From Oscillospiraceae bacterium (GTDB lineage: Bacteria; Bacillota; Clostridia; Oscillospirales; Acutalibacteraceae): a stretch of 64,000 bases of DNA. The notes below the pieces were generated by a model. That model did no database searches. It had not been told where the DNA came from and saw nothing but the letters and a program-made list of their open reading frames with translations. Made by a program: the position numbers and the translations under genes. The stretch covers positions 124,001 through 188,000 of the forward strand of contig SVPQ01000001.1 of NCBI GenBank assembly GCA_015065845.1, written 5' to 3'. Below are positions 35,092 to 43,427 of this stretch, piece by piece. Within the stretch, counting starts at the first letter, position 1. The number at the start of each line of letters is the position of its first letter.

Positions 35092-35210
35092 AATTGAGAA
35101 TTGAAAATTGAAAATTGCGGGACCTGCGGTCGGCAATTATAATATTATAAAAACAACTACATTCTTTCATTTGAAGTAAATGAGAGAATGTAGTTTCGTT
35201 TTATATTGAA
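35092..35210. repeat. Hairpin element C with 7-bp repeats
   Basis: Left edge of 7-mers (TTGAGAA, TTGAAAA, TTGAAAA), a short GC hairpin (GGGACCTGCGGTC), ATTATAAT, then ACTACATTCTTTCATTT...AAATGAGAGAATGTAGT (35155-35194). Same plan as elements E and G. Confidence 0.7.
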
Positions 35211-35249
35211 TTATAAACAATCACACCTTAATAGAGTCACTAAAAATCA

Positions 35250-35666
35250 TCACTCTACTGGTACCAACAATAAAGTAGCAATAAAATGAACAATCCAAAT
35301 CACTAATTTTATTGCTTTTTGTTCAATCAACTTTTTCATAATATTATCATTATTTTCCTTAGCCAATTTATATAATTTTATTGTTAGTTTTAAATGTCTG
35401 CTATGATGTATTTCATCATAAACACTATGGTATTTATCAACAGCATCAAAATATTTATCACCAATGTGTCCTGTGTAAATATTATAAAATATAAACAGAG
35501 CGGCATGGAAAAAGAACATAAAAGCAACTGCTGAATCATCTAAAACAAAATTAAATAATAAACTCAACATTATAAACAAAACCTGCATAAACATAAATAT
35601 TCTGTTATAATTTATAATTCTTTTTGCAGAAACTTTTGCTTTTATAATTCTCTCATTTTTTGCCAT
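35250..35666 (-). CDS. Small membrane protein of unknown function
   Basis: 138 residues from the ATG at 35666 (GGGAGGG upstream). A basic N-terminus (MAKNERIIKAKVSAKR) is followed by two adjacent hydrophobic segments (about residues 22-42 and 49-70), a hydrophilic middle (YFDAVDKYHSVYDEIHHSRH), and a third segment at the C-terminus. I do not recognise a family. It stands alone between repeat elements C and D. Confidence 0.65.
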   Translation of the reverse strand: MAKNERIIKAKVSAKRIINYNRIFMFMQVLFIMLSLLFNFVLDDSAVAFMFFFHAALFIFYNIYTGHIGDKYFDAVDKYHSVYDEIHHSRHLKLTIKLYKLAKENNDNIMKKLIEQKAIKLVIWIVHFIATLLLVPVE

Positions 35667-35744
35667 ATATAATCCCTCCCTGTAATCATTATACCCCAAA
35701 CAAAAAAGATTGTCAATATTTTAACATACCTGTAAAAACAATCA

Positions 35745-35852
35745 AAAATCCTATCATTTCAAGTCAAAACCGACTGAAAATGATAGGATAATTTTTTCTT
35801 TAAATGATATCTGATTCCTATTTCCTATTTCCTGTTTCCTGACACAACTTGC
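35745..35852. repeat. Hairpin element D with 7-bp repeats
   Basis: ATCCTATCATTT...AAATGATAGGAT (35748-35788) followed by right-edge 7-mers (TGATTCC, TATTTCC, TATTTCC, TGTTTCC; about 35812-35840). The hairpin arm is the same sequence as in elements A and B. Confidence 0.75.
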
Positions 35853-35870
35853 ATACTTGCAACTAAAAAC

Positions 35871-36542
35871 TCATTTTTTCTTTGATTCAAGAAGATTGAA
35901 TTTTGAAAGTGCAAAAACACCAAGAATACTTACAATGATTGTAACAAAGAGAAGTGTACCAGCACCAAGTGTTGGTGAGAATACAAGAACAACACAACCA
36001 ACGAATAACGGAAGAATAGAAATTCTCCAGTATTTACGAAGATATGATGCTAAAAGTGCACCAAAAAGTGCAGGAGTAACTCTGTCAAATGCAGGTGCTA
36101 AAATTGAGTCCGGATCAGTAAGTGCACCGAGGAATGGAGCAAAAGCTAAAACACCAACTGCAATAATAACTGTTGTTACAATAGCTGAAACACCAATAGC
36201 AATTGTAGAAATTACTTCGCCTTCTTCTGAGTTTGCCTTAACATTTGCAGATTTCATTGCGTTAACACCGCAAGGAAGTTTAAGGTTTGTAATGTTACCT
36301 GTAACGAAACTTAAGTATGTACCACCGGCACCAAGCATTGGTGTGTAAGTAATAACTTCAACAACTGCCGAAATCCAGAAAATAGGAATAACCTTTAAAA
36401 GTGCAGAAAACAAACTGCTCATTTCAGGCCAGGCGTTGTAGTAAACAGAAATTGCAAGAGGTACAGAGAAAAGAACTGCGAGAGCAGTAACACTCCAGAT
36501 TCTACCCCAGGTATGAACTTTATCGTAATATGTCTTTTTCAC
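35871..36542 (-). CDS. Polytopic membrane protein paired with a DUF5058 protein
   Basis: 223 residues with about five or six hydrophobic segments (VTALAVLFSVPLAISVYY, LLKVIPIFWISAVVEVI, VSAIVTTVIIAVGVLAF, then three near the end) and a conserved-looking YTPMLGAGGTYLSFVTGN stretch. I know no named function. It starts 17 bp after the DUF5058 gene, so the two probably form one membrane complex, possibly a transporter. Confidence 0.7.
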   Translation of the reverse strand: MKKTYYDKVHTWGRIWSVTALAVLFSVPLAISVYYNAWPEMSSLFSALLKVIPIFWISAVVEVITYTPMLGAGGTYLSFVTGNITNLKLPCGVNAMKSANVKANSEEGEVISTIAIGVSAIVTTVIIAVGVLAFAPFLGALTDPDSILAPAFDRVTPALFGALLASYLRKYWRISILPLFVGCVVLVFSPTLGAGTLLFVTIIVSILGVFALSKFNLLESKKK

Positions 36543-36559
36543 TTTACTACACCCCTTTC

Positions 36560-37315
36560 TTAGTTAAACCAACTGTGAGTTACAAGTTCTGCAGGTAAAA
36601 TTGATGTAAATAATACCGCAGCACCCATAGCACCGAACATTGCAAGTGGCATAACGAATGGTTCAAACTTCTTTAAATTGAATTTAGTTGCGATAGTTTC
36701 AAGAAGTAAATAAAGAAGAACTGCAACTATAAGCACAGCAATTGAAAGGAAACCACCATCAGTTTTGCCATCGCTTGATTTACCATTTATAGATGTAGCA
36801 ACAAATGCTGTAATAATACCAATAAAAGCACCTGCGGATATGTAATCACCTAATTTACCAACCTTACTATCACCGCTTAAAGCACCGCCGATTTTACTGT
36901 GAAGTTTTTTACAGAGAATTGGCATAAGCACAAGTGGAAGACAACTACCAATTGTCATAACCCACGCAACAGTTGAAAAGTCACCCTTGTCAGTAATGGC
37001 TTGGTTGAGGTTGCCTAAAACTGCACTTGCAGCAGTAGATTCATAAGCCAAGTTACCTATAACAGAAAGTCTTATCCAAGGGAGAACAAGACCTAAAGCC
37101 TTTGAAAGAACAATAACTGTCGCTAAAATTGCAATTGCAGGTGCAACTGTAAACAATGCACTTGAAGTAACAGTTGTTTTAAGCACACTGCTTTCAATTC
37201 CTAATTCTTTAGCGCGTTTCCACGCTTTTACTATGAAAAATGCTGATTGAACGATTACGAATGCAACGACAATAAAGCCTAATGCATACATAAATCCGTT
37301 TTGACGAAAATCCAT
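36560..37315 (-). CDS. DUF5058-family membrane protein
   Basis: 251 residues from the ATG at 37315, with AAGGAGC 7 nt upstream. About seven hydrophobic segments; the N-terminus (NGFMYALGFIVVAFVIVQS, then FFIVKAWKRAKELGI) and SSALFTVAPAIAILATVIVLSKALG match what I recall of DUF5058 proteins. Function is not established. Paired with the following membrane protein, it may form a two-part transporter of unknown substrate. Confidence 0.75.
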   Translation of the reverse strand: MDFRQNGFMYALGFIVVAFVIVQSAFFIVKAWKRAKELGIESSVLKTTVTSSALFTVAPAIAILATVIVLSKALGLVLPWIRLSVIGNLAYESTAASAVLGNLNQAITDKGDFSTVAWVMTIGSCLPLVLMPILCKKLHSKIGGALSGDSKVGKLGDYISAGAFIGIITAFVATSINGKSSDGKTDGGFLSIAVLIVAVLLYLLLETIATKFNLKKFEPFVMPLAMFGAMGAAVLFTSILPAELVTHSWFN

Positions 37316-37394
37316 ATAAACGCTCCTTAACAAAAATTGTAAATATAAAGGTATTCTAACATTTACCATTTGGAATGTCAATAAAATAAAACTA

Positions 37395-37871
37395 TTATTT
37401 ATTGCTTATTTCAAGCAAATTTTTATGGAAACACATAACACCATTTTCCATAATATCAATTACTCCGTAGTTACCATCTTTTATGCTACCGGGGTTAAAA
37501 AGATGAAGACCATCTTCAAAACTATAATATTTCTCGTGTGTATGACCAAAGAGTGCTATATTGCACCCATTTTTCACCGCTTCATTTCTGATACCAACAA
37601 AAGAGAGCTTTACATTTTCTGTTGCACCGTGTGAAGCATAAATTTTGCAATTGTCAACATTTCTTATATCACAAAGCGGAACTGTGTCTATAAAATCACA
37701 GTTCCCCCTTACAACAATAAACATTTTCTCTTTGAATATTTCTTTTACTTCATCCATTTCGTAAGTACCATCACCTAAAAAATAGATAATTTCTGCAGTC
37801 GCTTCATTACTTATTGCTTCCACAAGATTTGCAATATGCCTGTGGGAATCTGAAAGCACAAGTATTCTCAT
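37395..37871 (-). CDS. YfcE/MJ0936-type metallophosphodiesterase
   Basis: 158 residues, the usual length for this family. Metal-binding motifs are LSDSHRHI (DxH), FLGDGTYE (GD), VVRGNCDF (GNCD), ASHGAT and FGHTHEKY (GHTH), ending in FNPGSI. Such enzymes hydrolyse phosphodiesters in the cytoplasm; the physiological substrate is unknown. Downstream of it are the DUF5058 pair on the same strand, 80 bp away. Confidence 0.9.
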   Translation of the reverse strand: MRILVLSDSHRHIANLVEAISNEATAEIIYFLGDGTYEMDEVKEIFKEKMFIVVRGNCDFIDTVPLCDIRNVDNCKIYASHGATENVKLSFVGIRNEAVKNGCNIALFGHTHEKYYSFEDGLHLFNPGSIKDGNYGVIDIMENGVMCFHKNLLEISNK

Positions 37872-37941
37872 TCATAATTCACCGTCACTTTTCATAAATT
37901 TTACTACTGTATAATTATATTGCATTTAAAGGGTGATTTCA

Positions 37942-38151
37942 ATGTTTAACAATGAAAAAAATAAAATGAATATTGAGAATATTAAAACAAATGAGTCTCT
38001 TAAAGACTTTATAAACGAAAATTTAACTGAAAGTCAGACAGAAAAATTAAAAGAAGTTCTTTCAGACGAAAATAAAACAAAAGAGTTATTAAACAGCGAT
38101 TTAGCAAAACAGTTGTTCAAAAAATTAACTGGTGGTGATTTTAATGGCTGA
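37942..38151 (+). CDS. Small acidic/basic helical protein, unknown
   Basis: 69 residues from the ATG at 37942 (AAAGGGTGA upstream, 5 nt away). Predicted mostly helical and highly charged (NESLKDFINENLTESQTEKLKEVL). It overlaps the next gene by 8 bp and begins a three-gene set. I do not recognise it. Confidence 0.65.
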   Translation: MFNNEKNKMNIENIKTNESLKDFINENLTESQTEKLKEVLSDENKTKELLNSDLAKQLFKKLTGGDFNG

Positions 38152-38524
38152 CCTTGATATAGGTAGCATTCTTTCATCACTTTCAAGTGATGATATAAAT
38201 AATTTAAAAAATATGGCAAATTCAATTTTAGGTGGCAATAACAGTAACACAGAAAACAATAAACCACCTGAAGAAAACAAAACACAAAGCCAAGGTTCTG
38301 CACCTTTCCCAGATTTGAGTGCATTGGGACTCCCCGATATGTCACAATTCAGTGCGCTTTTACCGCTTCTTTCTCAACTTAATTCTCACGATGAACGCGA
38401 AGATTTTATTTACGCTTTAAAGCCGTTACTTTCCAAAGAAAGACAACGAAAAGCAGACGAATCAATAAAATTCATTAAACTTTTATCTATAATTCCCTTA
38501 CTTAAAGAAAAAGGACTAATGTAA
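38144..38524 (+). CDS. Small protein with helical C-terminal motif, unknown
   Basis: 126 residues from the ATG at 38144. It has a short helical N-terminus (GSILSSLSSDDINNLKNMA), an Asn/Gln/Ser-rich linker, then FPDLSALGLPDMSQFSALLPLL and the pattern LLSKERQRKADESIKFIKLL..IPLLKE. I recall similar Lys/Arg-Ala-Asp plus Leu-rich endings in uncharacterised Clostridia proteins. No membrane anchor or catalytic motif. Overlaps its upstream neighbour and ends 1 bp before the next gene. Confidence 0.65.
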   Translation: MADLDIGSILSSLSSDDINNLKNMANSILGGNNSNTENNKPPEENKTQSQGSAPFPDLSALGLPDMSQFSALLPLLSQLNSHDEREDFIYALKPLLSKERQRKADESIKFIKLLSIIPLLKEKGLM

Positions 38525-38525
38525 T

Positions 38526-38981
38526 ATGGCAGAGTATTCTTATAATGAAATAATGAAAATGCAGAATGATGCAATAAAACGCGTAAATGAAATGCAGAAG
38601 AGAGCAAAATCTGTTGTAGATGAAATAAATGAAGATAAAACGCGCTATCAGGAACCACCACAAAAACAAAACACAAGGCAAAGTGCAAACAGAGTAAAAA
38701 TGCCCAACGATTACCTTGATGAGTTAAAAAATTTTGCTTCAACTTCTTCACATTTTGAAGAAAGTGAACCCCGACAACAACCACACGAACATTCAGAAAA
38801 TTTTGAAAGAACAAAAAACACAACAAATCAACAAAACTCACAAAAAGACAATGTAAAAAATATACTTAACGACTTAAATATGGACAGCGACAAAGCATTG
38901 ATATTATCTTTAATTCTGTTGCTTACAGAAGAAAAGGCGGATGAGATGCTGATACTGGCGTTGCTGTATATTTTGAGTTAA
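38526..38981 (+). CDS. Small protein with hydrophobic C-terminus, unknown
   Basis: 151 residues. A charged coiled-coil-like N-terminus (NEIMKMQNDAIKRVNEMQKRAKSV) is followed by a Gln/Asn/Pro-rich disordered middle and a Leu-rich end (DKALILSLILLLTEEKADEMLILALLYILS). This is the third member of a tightly packed set. The C-terminus could insert in a membrane or pack with the preceding protein. Function unknown. Confidence 0.65.
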   Translation: MAEYSYNEIMKMQNDAIKRVNEMQKRAKSVVDEINEDKTRYQEPPQKQNTRQSANRVKMPNDYLDELKNFASTSSHFEESEPRQQPHEHSENFERTKNTTNQQNSQKDNVKNILNDLNMDSDKALILSLILLLTEEKADEMLILALLYILS

Positions 38982-39145
38982 AAATTGAGAATTGAAAGTT
39001 GAAAATTTTGGAAGTCCTGCGGACTTGATTATAATTTGACATAAATAAAATTACTACATTCTATCATTTAAGGTCGGTTTTAACACCGATTTAAAATAAT
39101 AGAATGTAGTTATTTTTACAATTTATAATTGCGTCGCCAATTCCG
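38982..39145. repeat. Hairpin element E with 7-bp repeats
   Basis: TTGAGAA/TTGAAAG/TTGAAAA 7-mers at the left, GGAAGTCCTGCGGACTT hairpin, then CTACATTCTATCATTTAA...TTTAAAATAATAGAATGTAG (39052-39108), ending in AATTCCGAATTAA. Layout matches element G. Confidence 0.75.
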
Positions 39146-39147
39146 AA

Positions 39148-40941
39148 TTAACTTGTGTATTTCTCCGCCTGAAGATTAAACATATAAGCATAGTCACCGT
39201 TTTTACTCATAAGTTCTTCGTGAGTACCAATTTCTGCAACTTTGCCGTTTTCAAGCATTATAATTCTGTCTGCATTGACAGTCGTTGAAAGTCTGTGAGA
39301 AATAATTATAACTGTTTTTTCTTTTGCAGAATCCATTATATTTTTATTAAGTTCATATTCTGAAATCGGGTCAAGATTTGCAGATGGTTCATCAAGAATT
39401 ATGTAAGGGCAATTTTTATAAAAAACCCTTGCAATAGCAATTTTCTGTTGTTCACCACCAGAAAGCATTAAACCATTTTCATCAAATTCTTTTAAAAGAA
39501 TTGTTTCTGTGCCTTTCGGTAATTCTTTTGTAAAACCTGCAAGTTTCAGTGCTTCTAAAACTCTTTTTTCGTCGTAATCTTTACTTAAAGCGACATTTTC
39601 ACCGACAGTTGCAGAGAAAATCTGAAAATCCTGAAAAACTGCCGCAAAACGATTTCTGTGAGAAGAAACAGTTTCTTCTCTTATATCTCTGCCGCCGATT
39701 TTAATGCTACCCTCTTTGACATCATAAAGTCTTAAAAGAAGATTTGTAAGCGTAGTTTTACCGGCACCGTTAAAGCCGACAAGTGCGATTTTTTCGTAAG
39801 GTTTAATATCGAATGAAACACCGTCTAAAGAATCTTTTTCGTTACCCTCATAAGAAAATTTAATATTTTCAACTGAAATTGTTTCCGGTTCTTTACATTC
39901 TGCAATATGCTCACCGTCAAGAATTTCATTTTGTGTTGCTAAAAATTCTCTTTGCTTATCTATCATCTTTGAGCGTTCCGAGAAATTTTTAAGAGCAAAT
40001 ACTGAAAGATACATAAAACTATTGCCGATTTGACCTATGCTATTGAATGTAGCAACAAAATCGCCTAAAGAAAGTTCTTTTGTAACCAATATCTTATAAC
40101 CAAGATATATAACCATAACAAAAACAAATATTACACTGTTAATAATTGCTTCTTCTACAAACCATAAAGCATTAATTTTTCGGGTGTATTTTCGTTGAAT
40201 AGAAATCACTTCATCTGCTTGTTTTGAAAATCTACTTTTCAAAAGTGGATAAATATTGCTTAATCGTATTTCTCCTGCATATTCAGGAAGATAAAATACC
40301 CTTGCATAATATTCTGCTTTTCTGTCTGATTCAGTTAATTTTTCGCGTCTTTCATACATAAGTTTACTTAAGTATTTACTCAACGGAATACCTATTACGC
40401 AAGCAATCAGCAACATAAATAATGCAACAGGGTCAATAGTTAATAGTACTGAAGAAATTGTAAGAAAAGCGATAACTTCGCCCACATAACTCTTAACCGT
40501 ACCTAACATATAGCGGATATTATCTGATGAATTTTCAATTGACAAAATGAAATCCGCATAATATTCAGGACTGTCATATTTTGCAATATCAAGTGTAGCT
40601 GCTTTTTCGTAAAGTCTTGACTGAAGTTTCAAATCAAGTTTCTCGCGTTCTCTGTGAACAAATAACTCAAAAAACAATCCGTTTACTGTTTCACCAAACA
40701 CAAGTATAACGAGTATAAGACCTATGCCAGATAATATTTTAGCTGGTTCTCCGCCATTCTGCACTTCATCGATAACATATTTAAGACCAATTATTGAAAC
40801 AAGTCTTCCTGGCAAAGTACATAAAGTATGCATAAAAATTTCGCCGATAACAAGCCAGGGTGAAATTTTAAACATAACTTTTAAAAGGTAAAATACATTT
40901 GAAAATGTACTGTGTTTTGTTTTAATCTTTTCTTTTTTCAT
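39148..40941 (-). CDS. ABC exporter half-transporter B (permease-ATPase fusion)
   Basis: 597 residues. The N-terminal membrane domain has about six segments over residues 20-300. The ATPase domain has Walker A GFNGAGKTTL near 400, signature LSGGEQQKIAIARVF, Walker B YIILDEPSANLD with its catalytic Glu, and SHRLST as the H-loop. Both sites look competent. It starts 1 bp after the partner's stop, so the two probably form a heterodimeric exporter. The pair follows a 25-codon peptide gene and a terminator hairpin, giving two readings: export of that peptide, or a drug pump controlled by a leader peptide. The substrate is not predictable from sequence. Confidence 0.88.
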   Translation of the reverse strand: MKKEKIKTKHSTFSNVFYLLKVMFKISPWLVIGEIFMHTLCTLPGRLVSIIGLKYVIDEVQNGGEPAKILSGIGLILVILVFGETVNGLFFELFVHREREKLDLKLQSRLYEKAATLDIAKYDSPEYYADFILSIENSSDNIRYMLGTVKSYVGEVIAFLTISSVLLTIDPVALFMLLIACVIGIPLSKYLSKLMYERREKLTESDRKAEYYARVFYLPEYAGEIRLSNIYPLLKSRFSKQADEVISIQRKYTRKINALWFVEEAIINSVIFVFVMVIYLGYKILVTKELSLGDFVATFNSIGQIGNSFMYLSVFALKNFSERSKMIDKQREFLATQNEILDGEHIAECKEPETISVENIKFSYEGNEKDSLDGVSFDIKPYEKIALVGFNGAGKTTLTNLLLRLYDVKEGSIKIGGRDIREETVSSHRNRFAAVFQDFQIFSATVGENVALSKDYDEKRVLEALKLAGFTKELPKGTETILLKEFDENGLMLSGGEQQKIAIARVFYKNCPYIILDEPSANLDPISEYELNKNIMDSAKEKTVIIISHRLSTTVNADRIIMLENGKVAEIGTHEELMSKNGDYAYMFNLQAEKYTS

Positions 40942-40942
40942 A

Positions 40943-42769
40943 TCAGCTCACACTCCTTTCAGAATTTTTATAGTTTTCTGCCTGAAGTGTAAACATATTA
41001 CTGTAAATCCCATTTAATTCCATAAGTTCTTTATGGTTACCGCTTTCTTTTACAGTACCATCAGATATAACAAATATATTATCTGAAAGTACCGCAGAAG
41101 AAAGCCTGTGAGAAATGTAAATTACAGTTTTATCTTTTGTTGCTTTTATAAGATTTTCGTACATCTTATACTCTGCGACAGGGTCAAATGCTGATGATGG
41201 CTCGTCAAGTATTGCTAAATCTGTATTACTTGCAAACACCCTTGCAACCGCTAATTTTTGTTGTTCGCCACCTGAAAGTCCAACACCTTTTTCGTCAAAC
41301 TCACGGGTAATAACTGTGTTCTCTTTCTCTGGTAAATTCTCTACAAAATCGTAAGCACCACTATTTTTCATAGCTTCAACTGCTTTTATAAGTTCTTCAT
41401 TTGTAGTAATTTCTTTGCACAGAACATTTTCTGCAACAGAAAGCGCAAACACTTTGTAATCCTGAAAAACTGTTGAAATTCTGTTTCTCAAAGAGTCAAT
41501 ATCATATTCTTTAATACTTACACCATTATAAAGAATTTCACCACTATCCACATCATAAAATCTTAAAAGTAATTTTATAAATGTAGATTTACCTGCACCA
41601 TTTTCACCAACTACCGCAACTGTCTGACCTTTACTTAATTTGAAGTCGAAATTTTTGAGTGTCGGTTCTTTTGCTTCAGGATATGTAAACTTAACATTTT
41701 TAAATTCAAGTGTTTTAAATTCATCTGCTATTTTTGTTCCGTTCTCTATCTTATTTTCATAATCAAAAAATTCTTTTAAATTACGAAAATAAAGTGATTC
41801 TTTTTTTACAGTTGAAACCGCTTCAGTTAAATCGTTTATAACATCTTTCAAATTACCCATAGCAGTTACAATAACCGAAAAATCAGAAAGTGCGAGATTC
41901 CTTTTAACTACATAACGATATGTAGCATAAGCGTAAGATGTCGCAACAGGCAGTGCCATACCGAAAAGTCCTGTCATCATTTCTAAAAGAGCAACTTTAT
42001 AACCGTATTTTTTTATAATTTCTCTGTTTTTATTTACTGCATTTTCAAATCTTGTATGAAGAACTCCGTAAATACCAGATGTTCTCATATCCTTTGAAAA
42101 ATCTTTTAAATATATTGTTCTTTTCACATAAGCCTTTGAGCGTTTGTGAATTGTCATTTCTTTATCTTTATTAACTTCAAGTTTACTTTTAACTCCCTGA
42201 AATGCTACAACAACTAACCCAATCAGAAGTATAAAAAGCATTTTAGGGTCAACAGTAATAACATAAGCTATTAAAAAAGCGCCTGTTATACTTCCACCTA
42301 CAACACAAGCAAATCCATAACAAAAATCATCAAAATGACCATCTGTAACAATCTCTGTTGCTCTTTTGTACTTATCAAAAAATTCAGGATTATAAAAACA
42401 ATCCATATCAACATTTATTGCTTTTTCAAATATTTTTTCATTAAGTTTTTTGTAAAAGACTTTCTTTTTAACTCCTGTAAGGTAATCAAAATAATTGTTA
42501 AGCACCCTTCCTGTTATAGATAAACCTAAAAAGATAAGACATACTATAACAAAATCTTTAAATGAAACACCTTTTTCGAGTGACTGTAAAAGATATTTTA
42601 AAAGTAATATATCTTCAACAAATCCGGTAAAAAACCAAAAACTCAAAACTGAAATAATTCTCGTAAAAACTAATTTGTCACCGCACTCGTTAAGTATTTT
42701 CAACCCATAAATAATATCTTTAAAAGCCGAGTTTTTTCCTTTCTTTTTATTAAAAGTTTTCCCTTTCAT
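40943..42769 (-). CDS. ABC exporter half-transporter A (permease-ATPase fusion)
   Basis: 608 residues from the ATG at 42769, with GGAGGT 5 nt upstream; an ATG four codons earlier overlaps that site. Basic N-terminus, about six membrane segments, then Walker A GENGAGKSTF, signature LSGGEQQKLAVARVF, Walker B LAILDEPSSAFD and SHRLSS. No N-terminal peptidase domain is present, so any peptide substrate would have to be processed elsewhere or exported without a leader. Its sequence differs well from the partner, fitting a heterodimer such as BmrCD/LmrCD types. Confidence 0.88.
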   Translation of the reverse strand: MKGKTFNKKKGKNSAFKDIIYGLKILNECGDKLVFTRIISVLSFWFFTGFVEDILLLKYLLQSLEKGVSFKDFVIVCLIFLGLSITGRVLNNYFDYLTGVKKKVFYKKLNEKIFEKAINVDMDCFYNPEFFDKYKRATEIVTDGHFDDFCYGFACVVGGSITGAFLIAYVITVDPKMLFILLIGLVVVAFQGVKSKLEVNKDKEMTIHKRSKAYVKRTIYLKDFSKDMRTSGIYGVLHTRFENAVNKNREIIKKYGYKVALLEMMTGLFGMALPVATSYAYATYRYVVKRNLALSDFSVIVTAMGNLKDVINDLTEAVSTVKKESLYFRNLKEFFDYENKIENGTKIADEFKTLEFKNVKFTYPEAKEPTLKNFDFKLSKGQTVAVVGENGAGKSTFIKLLLRFYDVDSGEILYNGVSIKEYDIDSLRNRISTVFQDYKVFALSVAENVLCKEITTNEELIKAVEAMKNSGAYDFVENLPEKENTVITREFDEKGVGLSGGEQQKLAVARVFASNTDLAILDEPSSAFDPVAEYKMYENLIKATKDKTVIYISHRLSSAVLSDNIFVISDGTVKESGNHKELMELNGIYSNMFTLQAENYKNSERSVS

Positions 42770-42825
42770 TAGTACCTCCATTTCCGGAAGTTGCTAATTC
42801 CCCAAAATCCTGCTCAGGCAGTAAA

Positions 42826-42862
42826 AACAAAAACCCCCGAAAAGTTTTAACTTTCCGGGGAA
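42826..42862 (-). terminator. Terminator/attenuator between peptide gene and ABC exporter
   Basis: Minus strand CCCCGGAAAGTT-AA-AACTTTTCGGGG (42860-42835) followed by GTTTTTGTTTTTAC. It lies 33 bp past the peptide stop and 66 bp before the exporter start, so it sets the ratio of peptide RNA to exporter RNA. Confidence 0.85.
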
Positions 42863-42893
42863 TAATACTATAAATATAATATGTCTTTACTAC

Positions 42894-42971
42894 TTACGAG
42901 CAGAATATGGACACAACAACCGGATAGTTCATTTTTTCTGTTTTTCTTGAAATCATATAATTCATCATCAT
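42894..42971 (-). CDS. 25-residue peptide upstream of the ABC exporter
   Basis: Opens MMMNYMIS, continues with a basic centre (RKTEK) and ends NYPVVVSIFCS. AAAGGAG lies 9 nt before the first ATG and a near-consensus promoter lies 50 bp upstream, so it should be well expressed. A terminator follows before the exporter genes. The hydrophobic, Cys-containing tail after a charged start would suit a small secreted peptide (signal, bacteriocin or modified peptide). Equally it could be a leader peptide whose translation controls the terminator, as in multidrug exporters such as bmrCD. No maturation enzyme is encoded nearby. The frame and signals are seen directly; the role is inference. Confidence 0.6.
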   Translation of the reverse strand: MMMNYMISRKTEKMNYPVVVSIFCS

Positions 42972-43002
42972 TATGTCCAACTCCTTTCATAAATTTATTT
43001 TT

Positions 43003-43014
43003 ACATTCGAATGT
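43003..43014. promoter_or_regulatory. Perfect palindrome near the peptide transcription start
   Basis: ACATTCGAATGT, a perfect 12-bp palindrome within a few bases of the expected RNA start; a possible repressor site. Confidence 0.45.
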
Positions 43015-43020
43015 TTTTTC

Positions 43021-43049
43021 ACAATAACACACTTACCATAATTTGTCAA
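43021..43049 (-). promoter_or_regulatory. Promoter of the peptide/ABC exporter operon
   Basis: Minus strand TTGACA (43049-43044), 17 bp, TATTGT (43026-43021). The -35 is perfect and spacing ideal. Confidence 0.75.
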
Positions 43050-43115
43050 TACCCAAGAAGTCGGATTTTTTCAAAATTTCAAAATAATGAATCTGACAAT
43101 CTACATTTTACCCCA

Positions 43116-43175
43116 AATCAGTGGTAAAGTCAATACCCCAAATCAGTAGTATGATAAACTCCAATCAAGTGATAC
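43116..43175. promoter_or_regulatory. Direct repeats upstream of the XRE gene
   Basis: CCCCAAATCAGTGGTA (43111) and CCCCAAATCAGTAGTA (43136) are 25 bp apart, with a third, weaker AATCAAGTGATA at 43163. This looks like tandem regulator sites between the XRE gene and the divergent peptide operon. Confidence 0.55.
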
Positions 43176-43192
43176 ATAGGAGTTGTTTTACC

Positions 43193-43417
43193 ATGCAATA
43201 TGTTCAAAGAATACGCGATTTAAGAGAAGATAACGATTTAACACAAACAGAAGTAGCAAAAATTTTAAACACAAATCAAAAAGTATATAGCAGATACGAA
43301 ACAGCTGAAAACGAAATGCCCATAAGACATTTAATTACTCTTTGTAAGTTTTACAATGTTTCTGCTGATTATATTTTAGGATTTACAAATACACTCCACT
43401 CAATCCCAGAGGATTGA
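43193..43417 (+). CDS. XRE-family regulator beside the peptide/ABC locus
   Basis: 74 residues from the ATG at 43193 (AGGAG 10 nt upstream); the open frame before it covers the direct repeats. It is a single HTH domain (YVQRIRDLREDNDLTQTEVAKIL, QKVYSRYETAENEMP, LITLCKFYNVSADYILGFTN), like many small Cro/CI-type repressors. Divergent from the 25-codon peptide gene across 221 bp that hold a strong promoter, a 12-bp palindrome and direct repeats, so local control of the exporter operon is likely. Confidence 0.85.
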   Translation: MQYVQRIRDLREDNDLTQTEVAKILNTNQKVYSRYETAENEMPIRHLITLCKFYNVSADYILGFTNTLHSIPED

Positions 43418-43427
43418 TTATATAATA

